This document shows, piece after piece, positions 26,516 through 34,685 of a DNA stretch of 64,000 bases. The translations under genes were made by a program, and so were the position numbers. Within the stretch, counting starts at the first letter, position 1. Every line of letters begins with the position of its first letter. Where the stretch lies: assembly GCA_903838565.1 (NCBI GenBank), contig CAILZB010000051.1:110934-174933 (forward strand), read 5' to 3'. The stretch is from an uncultured beta proteobacterium. Lineage in GTDB: Bacteria > Pseudomonadota > Gammaproteobacteria > Burkholderiales > Burkholderiaceae_C. The notes under the pieces were generated by a model that searched no databases, was not told the DNA's origin, and saw only the letters and a list, made by a program, of their open reading frames with translations.

Positions 26516-27618
26516 GCGCTCACCCCGCTCACGGCAGTGGCATCGCGTGCGGGCAGCGCAGCCGGCTTGCGCGGCTTGATCCGGTAGTGGATGAACAGGT
26601 CGGCCGCCAGCAAATAGAACAGCAGCAGGCCCTGGAACAGGTCGGTGATGGCCGAGGGCAACTGCAGTTCGATCTGCGCCGATTCGCCACCAATGTAGAG
26701 CAGCGACATCAGCAGCGAGGACAGCAGCACGCCGATGGGATGCAGGCGCCCGACATAGGCCACGATGATGGCGGCAAAGCCGTAGCCCGGCGACACCGAG
26801 GGCTGCAGTTGCCCCAGCGGACCGGCGACCTCGCCCACGCCGGCGATGCCGGCGAGCGCGCCGCTGATCATGAAGGCGCTCCAGACATTGCGCGTGCCGC
26901 TGAAGCCGGCATAGGCGGCAGCGGCCGGTGCCATGCCGCTGACCTGCATACGGTAGCCGGCGAAGGTGTGCCTGCAGAAGAACCAGGCCAGCGCTACCAC
27001 CCCCAGCGACAACAGGAAGGCGATATTCGTGCGCAGCCCCGCCACCAGCAGCGGCAGCAGGGCCGCGTCATGGAACATTTTTGACTGCGGAAAATTGAAG
27101 CCATCGGGGTCGCGCAGCGGGCCGTGCACCAGCCAGCGCAGCAGCAGATAGGCCACGTACACCAGCATCAGGCTGACCAGGATTTCGCTGGTGTTGAAGC
27201 GGTTGCGCAGCAGCGCGGGAATGGCCGCCCAAGCCATGCCGCCGAGCGCGCCAGCGATCAGCATCAAGGGCAGCAGCCAGCCGGACTGCACCTGCTCGAA
27301 GTAGAGCGCGACGCAACCGGCCGCGATCGCGCCCATGGTCAGCTGCCCGTCGGCGCCGATGTTGGCGACGTTGGCGCGAAAGCTGATCGCCAGGCCCACG
27401 CCGCACAGGATCAGCGGCGTGGCCTTGAGCAGCAATTCGCCCACGCCGTAGAGCGTGGTCGCGGGCTTGATGAAGTAGACGTAGAAGGCCTGCAACGGCG
27501 ACTGACCCAGAAGAAGGAACAGCAGCGAACCGCTGAGCAGCATCGCGGCGGCGGCGATCAGCGGCGAGGCCAGCATCATGCGGCGCGAGGGTTCGGGACG
27601 ACGTTCAAGCCGGGACAT
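26512..27618 (-). CDS. ABC transporter permease, nucleoside/purine type (1 of 2)
   Basis: A 368-residue polytopic permease. The segment SFRANVANIGADGQLTMGAI is the family's conserved contact region. The start overlaps the end of the ATPase gene by 14 bases, a sign of translational coupling, and its stop overlaps the next permease start. An RxxEPSRR-like basic N terminus precedes the first membrane segment (AAAAMLLSGSLLFLLLG). Confidence 0.87.
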   Translation of the reverse strand: MSRLERRPEPSRRMMLASPLIAAAAMLLSGSLLFLLLGQSPLQAFYVYFIKPATTLYGVGELLLKATPLILCGVGLAISFRANVANIGADGQLTMGAIAAGCVALYFEQVQSGWLLPLMLIAGALGGMAWAAIPALLRNRFNTSEILVSLMLVYVAYLLLRWLVHGPLRDPDGFNFPQSKMFHDAALLPLLVAGLRTNIAFLLSLGVVALAWFFCRHTFAGYRMQVSGMAPAAAAYAGFSGTRNVWSAFMISGALAGIAGVGEVAGPLGQLQPSVSPGYGFAAIIVAYVGRLHPIGVLLSSLLMSLLYIGGESAQIELQLPSAITDLFQGLLLFYLLAADLFIHYRIKPRKPAALPARDATAVSGVSA

Positions 27619-29191
27619 GTTGCGCTGCTCCTTGGGTGGCGACGGTGGCGTCGAAGTCGCCGCTCATCCAGACGCCGATCTGGTTCACATGGGTGTCGGC
27701 TATCGGCACGATGCGCGAAAGCCGGCCTTTGGCGAGCACGGCGATGCGGTCGCTCAGCATGAACAGCTCGTCCAGCTCTTCGGACAGCACCAGCACCGCC
27801 ACGCCCTGGTCACGCAAGTCGATGATGGCCTGGCGGATCAGCATCGCCGCGCCGATGTCCACGCCCCAGGTCGGTTGCGCCAGCACCATCACCTTGGGCG
27901 CGAGCGCGATCTCGCGCCCGACGATGAACTTCTGCAGATTGCCGCCCGACAGGCTGGTCGCGGCCGACTGTTCGCTGCCGCATTTGACCTGGAAGCGCGC
28001 GATCACCTTGCGCGCAAACTCGCGCACCGCGGCGCGCCGGATCAGTCCGTGGCGTCGCATGTCGGTGGCGCTGGCCTTCACGTAGCCGGTGAGCAGCGCA
28101 TTGTCGGCCAGCGAGAGGTCGGGAACGGCGCCGCGCCCCAGGCGCTCTTCAGGCACAAAGCCCAGACCCAGCTCGCGCCGCTGTGCGGCGTCCAGGCGCC
28201 CGCACTGACGTCCGTCGATGCGCAGTGCCTCGGCGTGTTCCAGCAGCAGTTCGCCCGAAATGGCCTTGAGCAGCTCCTGCTGGCCGTTGCCAGAAATGCC
28301 GGCGATGCCGACGATTTCGCCGCTGCGCAGCGACAGCTCGATGTCCTGCAAATGGGTGCCGAAGGGGTCGTCGCTGCGCACGCTCAGGCGCGCGATCTGC
28401 AGGCGCACCGCGCCGGGCTCGCGCGGCAGATGCTGGCAGGTCGGCAGCGCGCGCCCGATCATCAGTTCTGCCAGCGTTGTCGCGGTCTCTTCGCGCGGGT
28501 TCGCACTGCCGGAGACGCGCCCGGCGCGCAGCACGGTGGCGCGGTCGCACAGCGCGCGGATTTCGTCGAGCTTGTGGCTGATGTACAGGATGCTCACGCC
28601 CTCGGCGGCCAACTGACGCAGCGACTCGAACAGCTTGAGCACGGCCTCGGGCGTCAGCACCGAAGTGGGCTCGTCCATGATCAGCAGGCGCGGCGACTGC
28701 AGCAGACAGCGCACGATCTCCACGCGCTGGCGTTCACCCACGGACATGCTGTGGACGCGTCGCAGCGGATCGAGCGGCAGACCGTAGCGCTCCGACACTG
28801 CCCGGATACGCGGCACCAACAGGTCCGGGGCCACGCTTTCGTCGAGCGCGAGTGAAATGTTTTCCGCCACCGTCAGGGTTTCGAACAGCGTGAAGTGCTG
28901 GAACACCATGCCGATGCCGAGCTTGCGCGCGTCCGAGGGTGAATGGATGTGAACCTGCTTGCCCTCCCACATGAACTCGCCCGCGTCGGCCTGGGTCACG
29001 CCGTAGATGATCTTCATCAGCGTGCTTTTGCCGGCGCCGTTCTCGCCCAGCACTGCGTGGATTTCGCCCGGCATCACGCTCAGGTGGATGTCGGCGTTTG
29101 CCACCACGGACGGGTATATCTTGGTGATGCCCAGCAACTGCAGGCGCGGCTCGGCAGGCGCGGGTTGCTGTGCGACGCGCTCGTCCTTCAT
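27605..29191 (-). CDS. ABC transporter ATP-binding protein, double ABC, nucleoside/purine type
   Basis: A 528-residue ATPase with two ABC domains. Domain 1: Walker [10 protein letters not shown], signature MSVGERQRVEI, Walker B LLIMDEPTSVL. Domain 2: degenerate Walker A GISGNGQQELLK, signature LSGGNLQKFIV, and Walker B region VMVLAQPTWGVDIG. This layout matches nucleoside-type BMP importers. It is the first gene of a three-gene leftward operon and is divergent from its likely binding protein at 29512. Confidence 0.9.
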   Translation of the reverse strand: MKDERVAQQPAPAEPRLQLLGITKIYPSVVANADIHLSVMPGEIHAVLGENGAGKSTLMKIIYGVTQADAGEFMWEGKQVHIHSPSDARKLGIGMVFQHFTLFETLTVAENISLALDESVAPDLLVPRIRAVSERYGLPLDPLRRVHSMSVGERQRVEIVRCLLQSPRLLIMDEPTSVLTPEAVLKLFESLRQLAAEGVSILYISHKLDEIRALCDRATVLRAGRVSGSANPREETATTLAELMIGRALPTCQHLPREPGAVRLQIARLSVRSDDPFGTHLQDIELSLRSGEIVGIAGISGNGQQELLKAISGELLLEHAEALRIDGRQCGRLDAAQRRELGLGFVPEERLGRGAVPDLSLADNALLTGYVKASATDMRRHGLIRRAAVREFARKVIARFQVKCGSEQSAATSLSGGNLQKFIVGREIALAPKVMVLAQPTWGVDIGAAMLIRQAIIDLRDQGVAVLVLSEELDELFMLSDRIAVLAKGRLSRIVPIADTHVNQIGVWMSGDFDATVATQGAAQHVPA

Positions 29192-29511
29192 CGGTGTGCA
29201 CCTCGTGATGTGTTGACGCAGCTTGGGCTATGCATGGCGTACCCAAACGCAAGTTGTATGCCACGCCGGCCTCGCCCGCGCGGGGCCGGCACGGCCAATG
29301 ACGCACTGAATCAGCGCACCGGATGGCCCGCAATTGGTGCCGGTGCAGCGCGGGCCGTCGGGTCTTTCGGCACGGGCCTGGCCTGGCGGATCGCCTTCTG
29401 CCCAGAGCACGCCGCGAGTGCGGGGCAAGTTTGCCGGGCCTTGGCCTGCTACTTGCTAACTGCAGATGCAGCAACTTCTCAACTCCGATCAATTGAACAG
29501 GATTCCAAGAA
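29192..29511. promoter_or_regulatory. 320-base divergent promoter region for the purine-type importer
   Basis: This gap separates the leftward ATPase operon from the rightward binding-protein gene. It contains an imperfect inverted repeat GGCGTAC (29236-29242) / GTATGCC (29256-29262) close to the leftward gene, a possible regulator site, and a very GC-rich middle (about 29260-29400). Near the rightward gene, around 29458-29475, is a short palindromic CTGCAGATGCAG. Open frames crossing it lack family resemblance, so I see no gene here. Confidence 0.45.
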
Positions 29512-30594
29512 ATGAACATTCGCAAACTGCTGGCTTTCGCCACACTGGCCACCACGCTGGGCCTTGTCATAGCCGCACCGGCGCGTGCGGCAGAGCCGCT
29601 GAAGGTCGGCTTCGTCTATGTCGGCCCGGTGGGTGACGCGGGCTGGACCTTCGCCCACGACCAGGCGCGCCTGGCACTGGAGAAGGCCCTGGGCGACAAG
29701 GTCAAGACCACCTATGTGGAGAACGTGCCCGAAGGCGCGGACTCCGAACGCGTGATCCGCAAGCTCGTGACCGAAGGCAACAAGCTGATCTTCACCACCT
29801 CGTTCGGCTACATGAATCCGACCGAGAAGGTCGCCAAGGCCTTCCCCAACGTGGTGTTCGAACACGCCACCGGTTTCAAGACCGCGAAGAACCTGGGCGT
29901 CTATGAAGGCCGCATGTACGAAGGCGCCTACCTGCTGGGCGTGATCGCGGGCAAGATGACCAAGACCAATTCACTGGGCGTGGTGGCCTCGTTTCCAATC
30001 CCCGAGGTGATCCGCAACATCAACGCCTTCACGCTGGGCGCACAGAGCGTGAACCCGGCTGCCAAGACCAAGGTGATCTGGGTCAGCTCGTGGTACGACC
30101 CGGCCAAGGAGCGCCAGGCCGCCGAGACGCTGATCGCGCAGGGCGTGGACGTGCTCAACCAGAACACCGATTCGCCCGCGACGCTGCAGGTGGCGCAGGA
30201 GAAGGGCGTGTACGCCTTTGGCTGGGATTCGGACATGTCCAAGTTCGCGCCCAAGGCGCACCTGAGCGCCAGCACGCTCAACTGGAGCGACTTTTATATC
30301 GAAACCGCCAAGGCCGTGATCGCTGGCACCTGGAAATCGGGCGAAGTGCGCTGGGGTCTGAAGGAGGGCATGATCAAGTTGTCGCCGCTGAACGCGGCCG
30401 TGCCCGCCGCGGCAGCCAAGGCCTTCGAGGACAAGAAGGCCGCGATCGCGAGCGGCAAGTTCGAGCCGTTCCAGGGTCCGATCAAGGATCAAGCCGGAGC
30501 CACCGTGGTTGCAGCCGGCGCCTCTGTGCCACTGAAGGATTTGCTGTCAATGAACTTCTACGTCCAGGGCGTGGAAGGCAGCATTCCCAAGTGA
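29512..30594 (+). CDS. BMP-family ABC substrate-binding protein, nucleoside/purine type
   Basis: A 360-residue periplasmic binding protein. The signal peptide (IRKLLAFATLATTLGLVIA, then ARA) precedes a mature start LKVGFVYVGPVGDAGWTFAH, the typical BMP family opening with Trp/Phe stacking residues for a ring-shaped ligand. TTSFGYMNPTEKVAKAFPNV and FGWDSDMSKFAPKAHLSAS are family-typical. A nucleobase or nucleoside ligand is likely given the divergent nucleoside-type permeases and downstream oxygenase and deaminase genes. Confidence 0.88.
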   Translation: MNIRKLLAFATLATTLGLVIAAPARAAEPLKVGFVYVGPVGDAGWTFAHDQARLALEKALGDKVKTTYVENVPEGADSERVIRKLVTEGNKLIFTTSFGYMNPTEKVAKAFPNVVFEHATGFKTAKNLGVYEGRMYEGAYLLGVIAGKMTKTNSLGVVASFPIPEVIRNINAFTLGAQSVNPAAKTKVIWVSSWYDPAKERQAAETLIAQGVDVLNQNTDSPATLQVAQEKGVYAFGWDSDMSKFAPKAHLSASTLNWSDFYIETAKAVIAGTWKSGEVRWGLKEGMIKLSPLNAAVPAAAAKAFEDKKAAIASGKFEPFQGPIKDQAGATVVAAGASVPLKDLLSMNFYVQGVEGSIPK

Positions 30595-30613
30595 TCGCGC
30601 GCGCCGCCAGTCC

Positions 30614-31637
30614 ATGAGCCGCGCATTGCGAGACACCGTACTGCTCGACGACTGGCATCCGGTGGCCTGGTCGCAGGCCGTTGTCACGGGCTCGGTCACG
30701 GCGTCGCAGTTGCTGGATGCGCCGCTGGCGATCTGGCGTGACTCGGTCGCCCAGGTGCACGTGTGGGAAGACCGTTGCCCGCACCGCGGCACGAAGTTTT
30801 CGATCGGGACGCAGCAGGGCGACACGCTGCGCTGCGCCTACCACGGCTGGACTTTCGGTGCCGAGGGCACGGTGTCGCCACATTCCCGCGCTGCCGGCCC
30901 TGATCGATACTCCCATGAAGGCCTGCGCCACCGCCTTCGCGGTGCAGGAGCGCTATGGCCTGATATGGGTTTGCCTGGGAACGCCGGCGCACGACTTGCC
31001 CAGGTTCCCGGAGTTTGACGACGAGCGTCTGCGTAAGGTGGGCTGTGGTCCGTACGAGGTGCAGAGCAGCGGTCCTCGCATCGTCGAGAACTTCCTCGAC
31101 ATGGCCCACTTCGCCTTTGTGCACACAGGCATTCTCGGCAGCCAGGACCAGGCCGAGATCGTTGACTACGATGTGCAGCGCTTCGACAGCCCGCAATGGG
31201 GGCAGGGCATCGTGGCGACGCGCTGCCGCGCCTGGCAACCCCAGGCCAGCAAGGCCGCCAATGGCGGCTGTGAGGTCGAGTATTCCTACCGCGTGCCGCG
31301 GCCGCTGTGCGCCATCCTCACCAAGCAAGCGGCGAGCGGACCGCAGGAGGCCATCGCCCTGTTTCTGCAGCCGCTGACCGAAGTCACGACGCGGGTCTGG
31401 ATCATCCTTGCACTGGGCGATCACGAGTCAAGCGACGAGGCGCTGCGCGAGTTTCAGGACCGGATATTCCTGCAGGACCAGCCGATTCTTGAAAGCCAAA
31501 GTCCGGCGCGGCTGCCGCTGGCTGCAGGCGCCGAAGTCTCCGTCGTGTGCGACCGCATGTCGCTGGCGTATCGCAGCTATCTGCGGGAAATGTCGTTGCG
31601 CTATGGCGTGCTGGGCAGCGACGCGCCGGGCACTTGA
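30614..31637 (+). pseudogene. Rieske non-haem iron oxygenase alpha subunit, interrupted by a frameshift at about 30871
   Basis: The first part (from ATG 30614) has the Rieske [2Fe-2S] ligands CPHRG and CAYHGW. The rest is in the next frame and carries the mononuclear iron site ENFLDMAHFAFVH and the end of the family (AYRSYLREMSLRYG). Continuity is lost at 30871-30872: GGC ACG GTG TCG should read GGC ACG TGT CGC CAC ATT CCC to give the expected G-T-C-R-H-I-P-A-L-P. One extra G explains it. Without it the protein would be about 340 residues, the VanA/NdmA size. The rest of the gene shows no decay, so a sequencing error or a very recent mutation is likely. Many purine N-demethylases belong to this group; no reductase partner is in the window. 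Confidence 0.8.
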
Positions 31638-31652
31638 CGAGAAGGAATCCTG

Positions 31653-32132
31653 ATGCGCCCACCCACGCCGCATGACCACCACTTTGTGAGCCAGGTGCTG
31701 GGCCTGGCCCAGCTTTCGCGCGAGCAAGGCCACCATCCGTTCGCCGCGATGGTGGTGAGCGCCGCCGGCGAAGTCATTGCGCAAGCCATGAACGATTCCA
31801 GCACCGACCGCACGGCGCACGCGGAGATGAATGCATTGAGACTGGCCTCGCAGCGTTTCAGTACAGCGGAACTCGCCGACGCAACGCTCTACTCCAGCGC
31901 TGAACCTTGCGCCATGTGCGCCGGTGGCGCCTATTGGAGCGGCGTGGGGCGCGTGGTCTATGCGCTGTCGGAGGCGAGCCTGCTGGCGCTCACCGGCAAC
32001 GATCCCGAGAACCCCACGCTGTCGCTTCCTTGCCGCGAAGTCTTCGCGCGGGGCTGGCGCGCCATCGAGGTCATCGGTCCGTTGCGCGAAGACGAAGCCC
32101 GGATTGCGCACGAGGGCTTCTGGCGCAAGTAG
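31653..32132 (+). CDS. Nucleoside/purine deaminase (CDA fold)
   Basis: A 159-residue zinc deaminase. The zinc site is HAEMNAL (His ligand and catalytic Glu) and EPCAMCAGG (two Cys ligands). The family covers guanine deaminase, tRNA-adenosine deaminase and related enzymes. The 15-base gap to the Rieske gene and the purine importer upstream favour a free-purine deaminase such as guanine deaminase (guanine to xanthine, feeding XdhAB), but substrate cannot be read from sequence. The last residues (RIAHEGFWRK) match the guanine-deaminase-like group rather than TadA, in which the C-terminal helix is tRNA-binding. Confidence 0.8.
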   Translation: MRPPTPHDHHFVSQVLGLAQLSREQGHHPFAAMVVSAAGEVIAQAMNDSSTDRTAHAEMNALRLASQRFSTAELADATLYSSAEPCAMCAGGAYWSGVGRVVYALSEASLLALTGNDPENPTLSLPCREVFARGWRAIEVIGPLREDEARIAHEGFWRK

Positions 32133-32205
32133 CAGGCGCAGCGACATCAGGACGCAGCCGAGCGCCAGCGTGCCCACCTTCGCGCTGTCACCGGCACCGT
32201 GCCCG

Positions 32206-33468
32206 TTACGGTTTTGCGCCTTCCACGAACAGCGGGACATTGGCCACCGCCCCGGCGCCGTGGGCGTCGCGCACGTAGGCGAACACCCGATAGGCGCCGC
32301 CTTCACGGGGCATCCTGAAGTCGGCGCTGTGCGCATCAGCTCTGAGCAGTGACTGCGGGAACACCGCTGGCACGTCTTCGTGGGCACCGCCTGAACTCTG
32401 CTGCAATGGGTCGAACTGCAGCACCCAGTCGACCTGCAGCGGGTCGCCAGCGGCGCTGCGCGCGTCCAGCGACAGATGCACGGCGCGCCCGGGCGGCACC
32501 CGGTCGGGGCCGTCCAGGCTCAGGCGAAGGATCGTCGGCGCTGTATGGAGCAGCGGCTTGCCGCTCCAAAAACTGCTCAGCACATCCACCGCGCCGAGTC
32601 GCGTGCCATCGGCAAGCAGCAGTCCGAACCAGGTCGCGGTCGCCTCCTGCTTGTGGCCCCAGGCAAAGGCATAGGAGCCTAGGCTCATGGGCTGATGGAT
32701 CACCGAAGCTTCATAGGTGCTGCGGTAGTGCTCGCTCTTGGCGCTGCTGCTGGCTTCGATCGGCGCGCCCCAGGGCGTCTTCGCGACCTCCCAGGGACCG
32801 GCTGGACCGAACTCGGTCAGCACAAAGGGCTTGACCCCACCCATCTTCTGGTAGCGCTCGGCCAGACTCGGCGCGCCACCGTAGGCGTTGATGCCGACGA
32901 CATCGATGCTGGGGCAATAGCGCGCGATCATCGCCAACTTGCCCGTGCCGATTTCCGCGACGACGGTCATGGTCGGATGGTGGGGGTCGACCTTTTTGGC
33001 GTAGGCGGCAATCCGCTGCACCGCCTGCCACAGCGCCGGGTTGCTCTCCTGGTCCATCTCCATTTCATTGCCTATGCCCCACATCAGCAGCGCCGGGTGG
33101 TCCTTGTAGCTGTCGATGGCGCGGCGCGCTGCCTCGAACTGATTCTCCAGTTGTTGCGGGTTGTCGTAGCTGAAGTCGGGCGACTTGTGCTCCAGCCAGA
33201 TGCCGACGGTCACGGTCAGACCGAGGCGCTGGGCTTCATCGAGTTCGTCCTTCACACCCTTGACATCCCAGGTGCGAAAGGAATTTCCCCCGAGTTCGCG
33301 CAGCAGGCTTTTGGAAGCACCTCCACCCGCCCCCTGGATGAAGTAGGGAAGGCCGGCGCGCATGAGCTGGAAACCGGAGCCAAGCTTTTCGATGCGCACC
33401 GCAAGCGGCTCAGCCACAGCGGGCACGGCACCGATCAGCGCCAGCAGCACCCACGCCAGCCGTTTCAT
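32206..33468 (-). CDS. Secreted glycosidase-like TIM-barrel protein
   Basis: About 420 residues. A signal peptide (RLAWVLLALIGAVPAVA) starts at the ATG at 33468; another in-frame ATG lies at 33495. The catalytic TIM barrel resembles glycoside hydrolase family 2-type domains: FRTWDVKG, MWGIGNEME with the probable acid/base Glu, and VLTEFGPAGPWE with the probable nucleophile Glu. The C terminus is an immunoglobulin-like beta domain (VHLSLDARSA, VFAYVRDAHG). It acts outside the cytoplasm; the sugar substrate is not predictable. It is the last gene of a two-gene leftward pair, two bases... the hydrolase gene at 33498 lies immediately upstream. Confidence 0.8.
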   Translation of the reverse strand: MKRLAWVLLALIGAVPAVAEPLAVRIEKLGSGFQLMRAGLPYFIQGAGGGASKSLLRELGGNSFRTWDVKGVKDELDEAQRLGLTVTVGIWLEHKSPDFSYDNPQQLENQFEAARRAIDSYKDHPALLMWGIGNEMEMDQESNPALWQAVQRIAAYAKKVDPHHPTMTVVAEIGTGKLAMIARYCPSIDVVGINAYGGAPSLAERYQKMGGVKPFVLTEFGPAGPWEVAKTPWGAPIEASSSAKSEHYRSTYEASVIHQPMSLGSYAFAWGHKQEATATWFGLLLADGTRLGAVDVLSSFWSGKPLLHTAPTILRLSLDGPDRVPPGRAVHLSLDARSAAGDPLQVDWVLQFDPLQQSSGGAHEDVPAVFPQSLLRADAHSADFRMPREGGAYRVFAYVRDAHGAGAVANVPLFVEGAKP

Positions 33469-33497
33469 TTGGCGTAACTTTTCGAATGATTTCATGT

Positions 33498-34601
33498 TCA
33501 GGACTTCGATGGCGTTGAAGGGGAGGGCGCAACGGCCTCAAGGAATTGGCGAACTTCCTCCAGCGCCGCGCGGCCTTCGGGCAGTTCAGGATAGAAGATC
33601 TGCCAGACGTGCACCATGTGGCTCCAGGTCTGCAGGCGCACCGGCGAACCGGCAGCGACCGCCTTGTTGACGTAGCGCCGGCTGTCGTCCAGCAGCATCT
33701 CGGCCTCGCTCGCCTGCACCAGCAGCGGCGGCAGGTTCGACAGGTCGCCAAACACCGGCGAGACCACAGGATGACTGGGCCGAACCCGGCTGCTGAACCA
33801 TGCGCCCCAGCGCAGCAACAGCCGCGGGACCTTGGACAGGGAGTGAAACAGCGGCCCCAGCATCGCGTCGGTCGCCAGGTTGGTTCTCAGACTCGGGCTG
33901 CTGAATGTCGTGTCCGTGGCCGGCGACAGCGCCACCGCCGCGTCCGGCGCCCTCAGTCCCTGGTCGCGCACCCAGGCGATCAGCGACAGCGTGAGATTGC
34001 CCCCGGCCGAATCGCCGGCGACGAAGACCGCGTCCGCCGAACCGGCGCCATCGGGCCCGTGCTCCAGCAGCCAGCGGTAGGCAGTGCGGCAATCCTCCAC
34101 GCCAGCCAGGCGCGGGTGTTCGGGCATCAGCCGGTAGTCGATGGCGAGCACGGCCGCGTCGGCCATCTCGGAGAACCTGGCGGTCAGCCGCCGGTGGCTC
34201 TTCGCACTGCCGAGCATGAAGGCCCCGCCGTGCAGGTAGAGCAGGCGCCGGCGCGGGTCGGCGCCCGGCGCGAGCACCCATTCGGCGGGGATTCCCAGGA
34301 CATTGACGGGCCTGAATTGGGCCGATGCTTCCAGCTCGGGGAACGCGTTGTCCATGGTGGTTCTCAGCAGCGCTAGCTGCTGGCTGCGGGGCGTGCTTTT
34401 CAGGGTGTCAAAGATGCCGCGCAGCGACGCGAGCACAGCCAGATGCTCGGCGCTGGGTGCGCTGCCGCTGCCGTGGCTCTGGCCGGTCGGACCGTCAAAG
34501 GCGCTCAGGTTGCTCCCCTGCAGGTAGAGGAAATCGACGGCCCAGATCAGGACCACGCCCACGACCGCCATGGCCAGAACGTAAAGAATGATGGCACTCA
34601 A
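33498..34601 (-). CDS. Alpha/beta hydrolase, hormone-sensitive-lipase family
   Basis: A 367-residue esterase/lipase. An N-terminal membrane anchor (IILYVLAMAVVGVVLIWAV) precedes the hydrolase fold. The oxyanion-hole motif is YLHGGAFMLGS, the nucleophile Ser lies in GDSAGGN, and the C-terminal Asp and His are in LLDDSRRY and WSHMVHVWQ. These features define the HSL family (family IV). It is divergent from the wax ester synthase gene, so lipid or wax ester hydrolysis at the membrane is a fair guess. Confidence 0.87.
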   Translation of the reverse strand: MSAIILYVLAMAVVGVVLIWAVDFLYLQGSNLSAFDGPTGQSHGSGSAPSAEHLAVLASLRGIFDTLKSTPRSQQLALLRTTMDNAFPELEASAQFRPVNVLGIPAEWVLAPGADPRRRLLYLHGGAFMLGSAKSHRRLTARFSEMADAAVLAIDYRLMPEHPRLAGVEDCRTAYRWLLEHGPDGAGSADAVFVAGDSAGGNLTLSLIAWVRDQGLRAPDAAVALSPATDTTFSSPSLRTNLATDAMLGPLFHSLSKVPRLLLRWGAWFSSRVRPSHPVVSPVFGDLSNLPPLLVQASEAEMLLDDSRRYVNKAVAAGSPVRLQTWSHMVHVWQIFYPELPEGRAALEEVRQFLEAVAPSPSTPSKS

Positions 34602-34611
34602 CGCGGTCTCC

Positions 34612-34640
34612 TTACAAGCTGCTCTTGGTCAGACTATAGT
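34612..34640 (+). promoter_or_regulatory. Candidate sigma-70 promoter for the wax ester synthase gene
   Basis: TTACAA at 34612-34617 and TATAGT at 34635-34640 are separated by exactly 17 bases, a good match to a sigma-70 promoter, about 45 bases before the ATG at 34686. It lies in the 84-base gap shared with the leftward hydrolase gene. Confidence 0.5.
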
Positions 34641-34685
34641 GCGGTTCAAGCATCCGCTCGTTGAAACCATCGGAGCACGCATCGC

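Noticed and set aside
29228..29428. Open frames in the 320-base divergent gap
   Set aside because: No family resemblance or ribosome binding site; the region is more likely regulatory.
30861..30885. Programmed frameshift in the Rieske gene
   Set aside because: No slippery heptamer or downstream structure is evident; an extra base is the simpler explanation.
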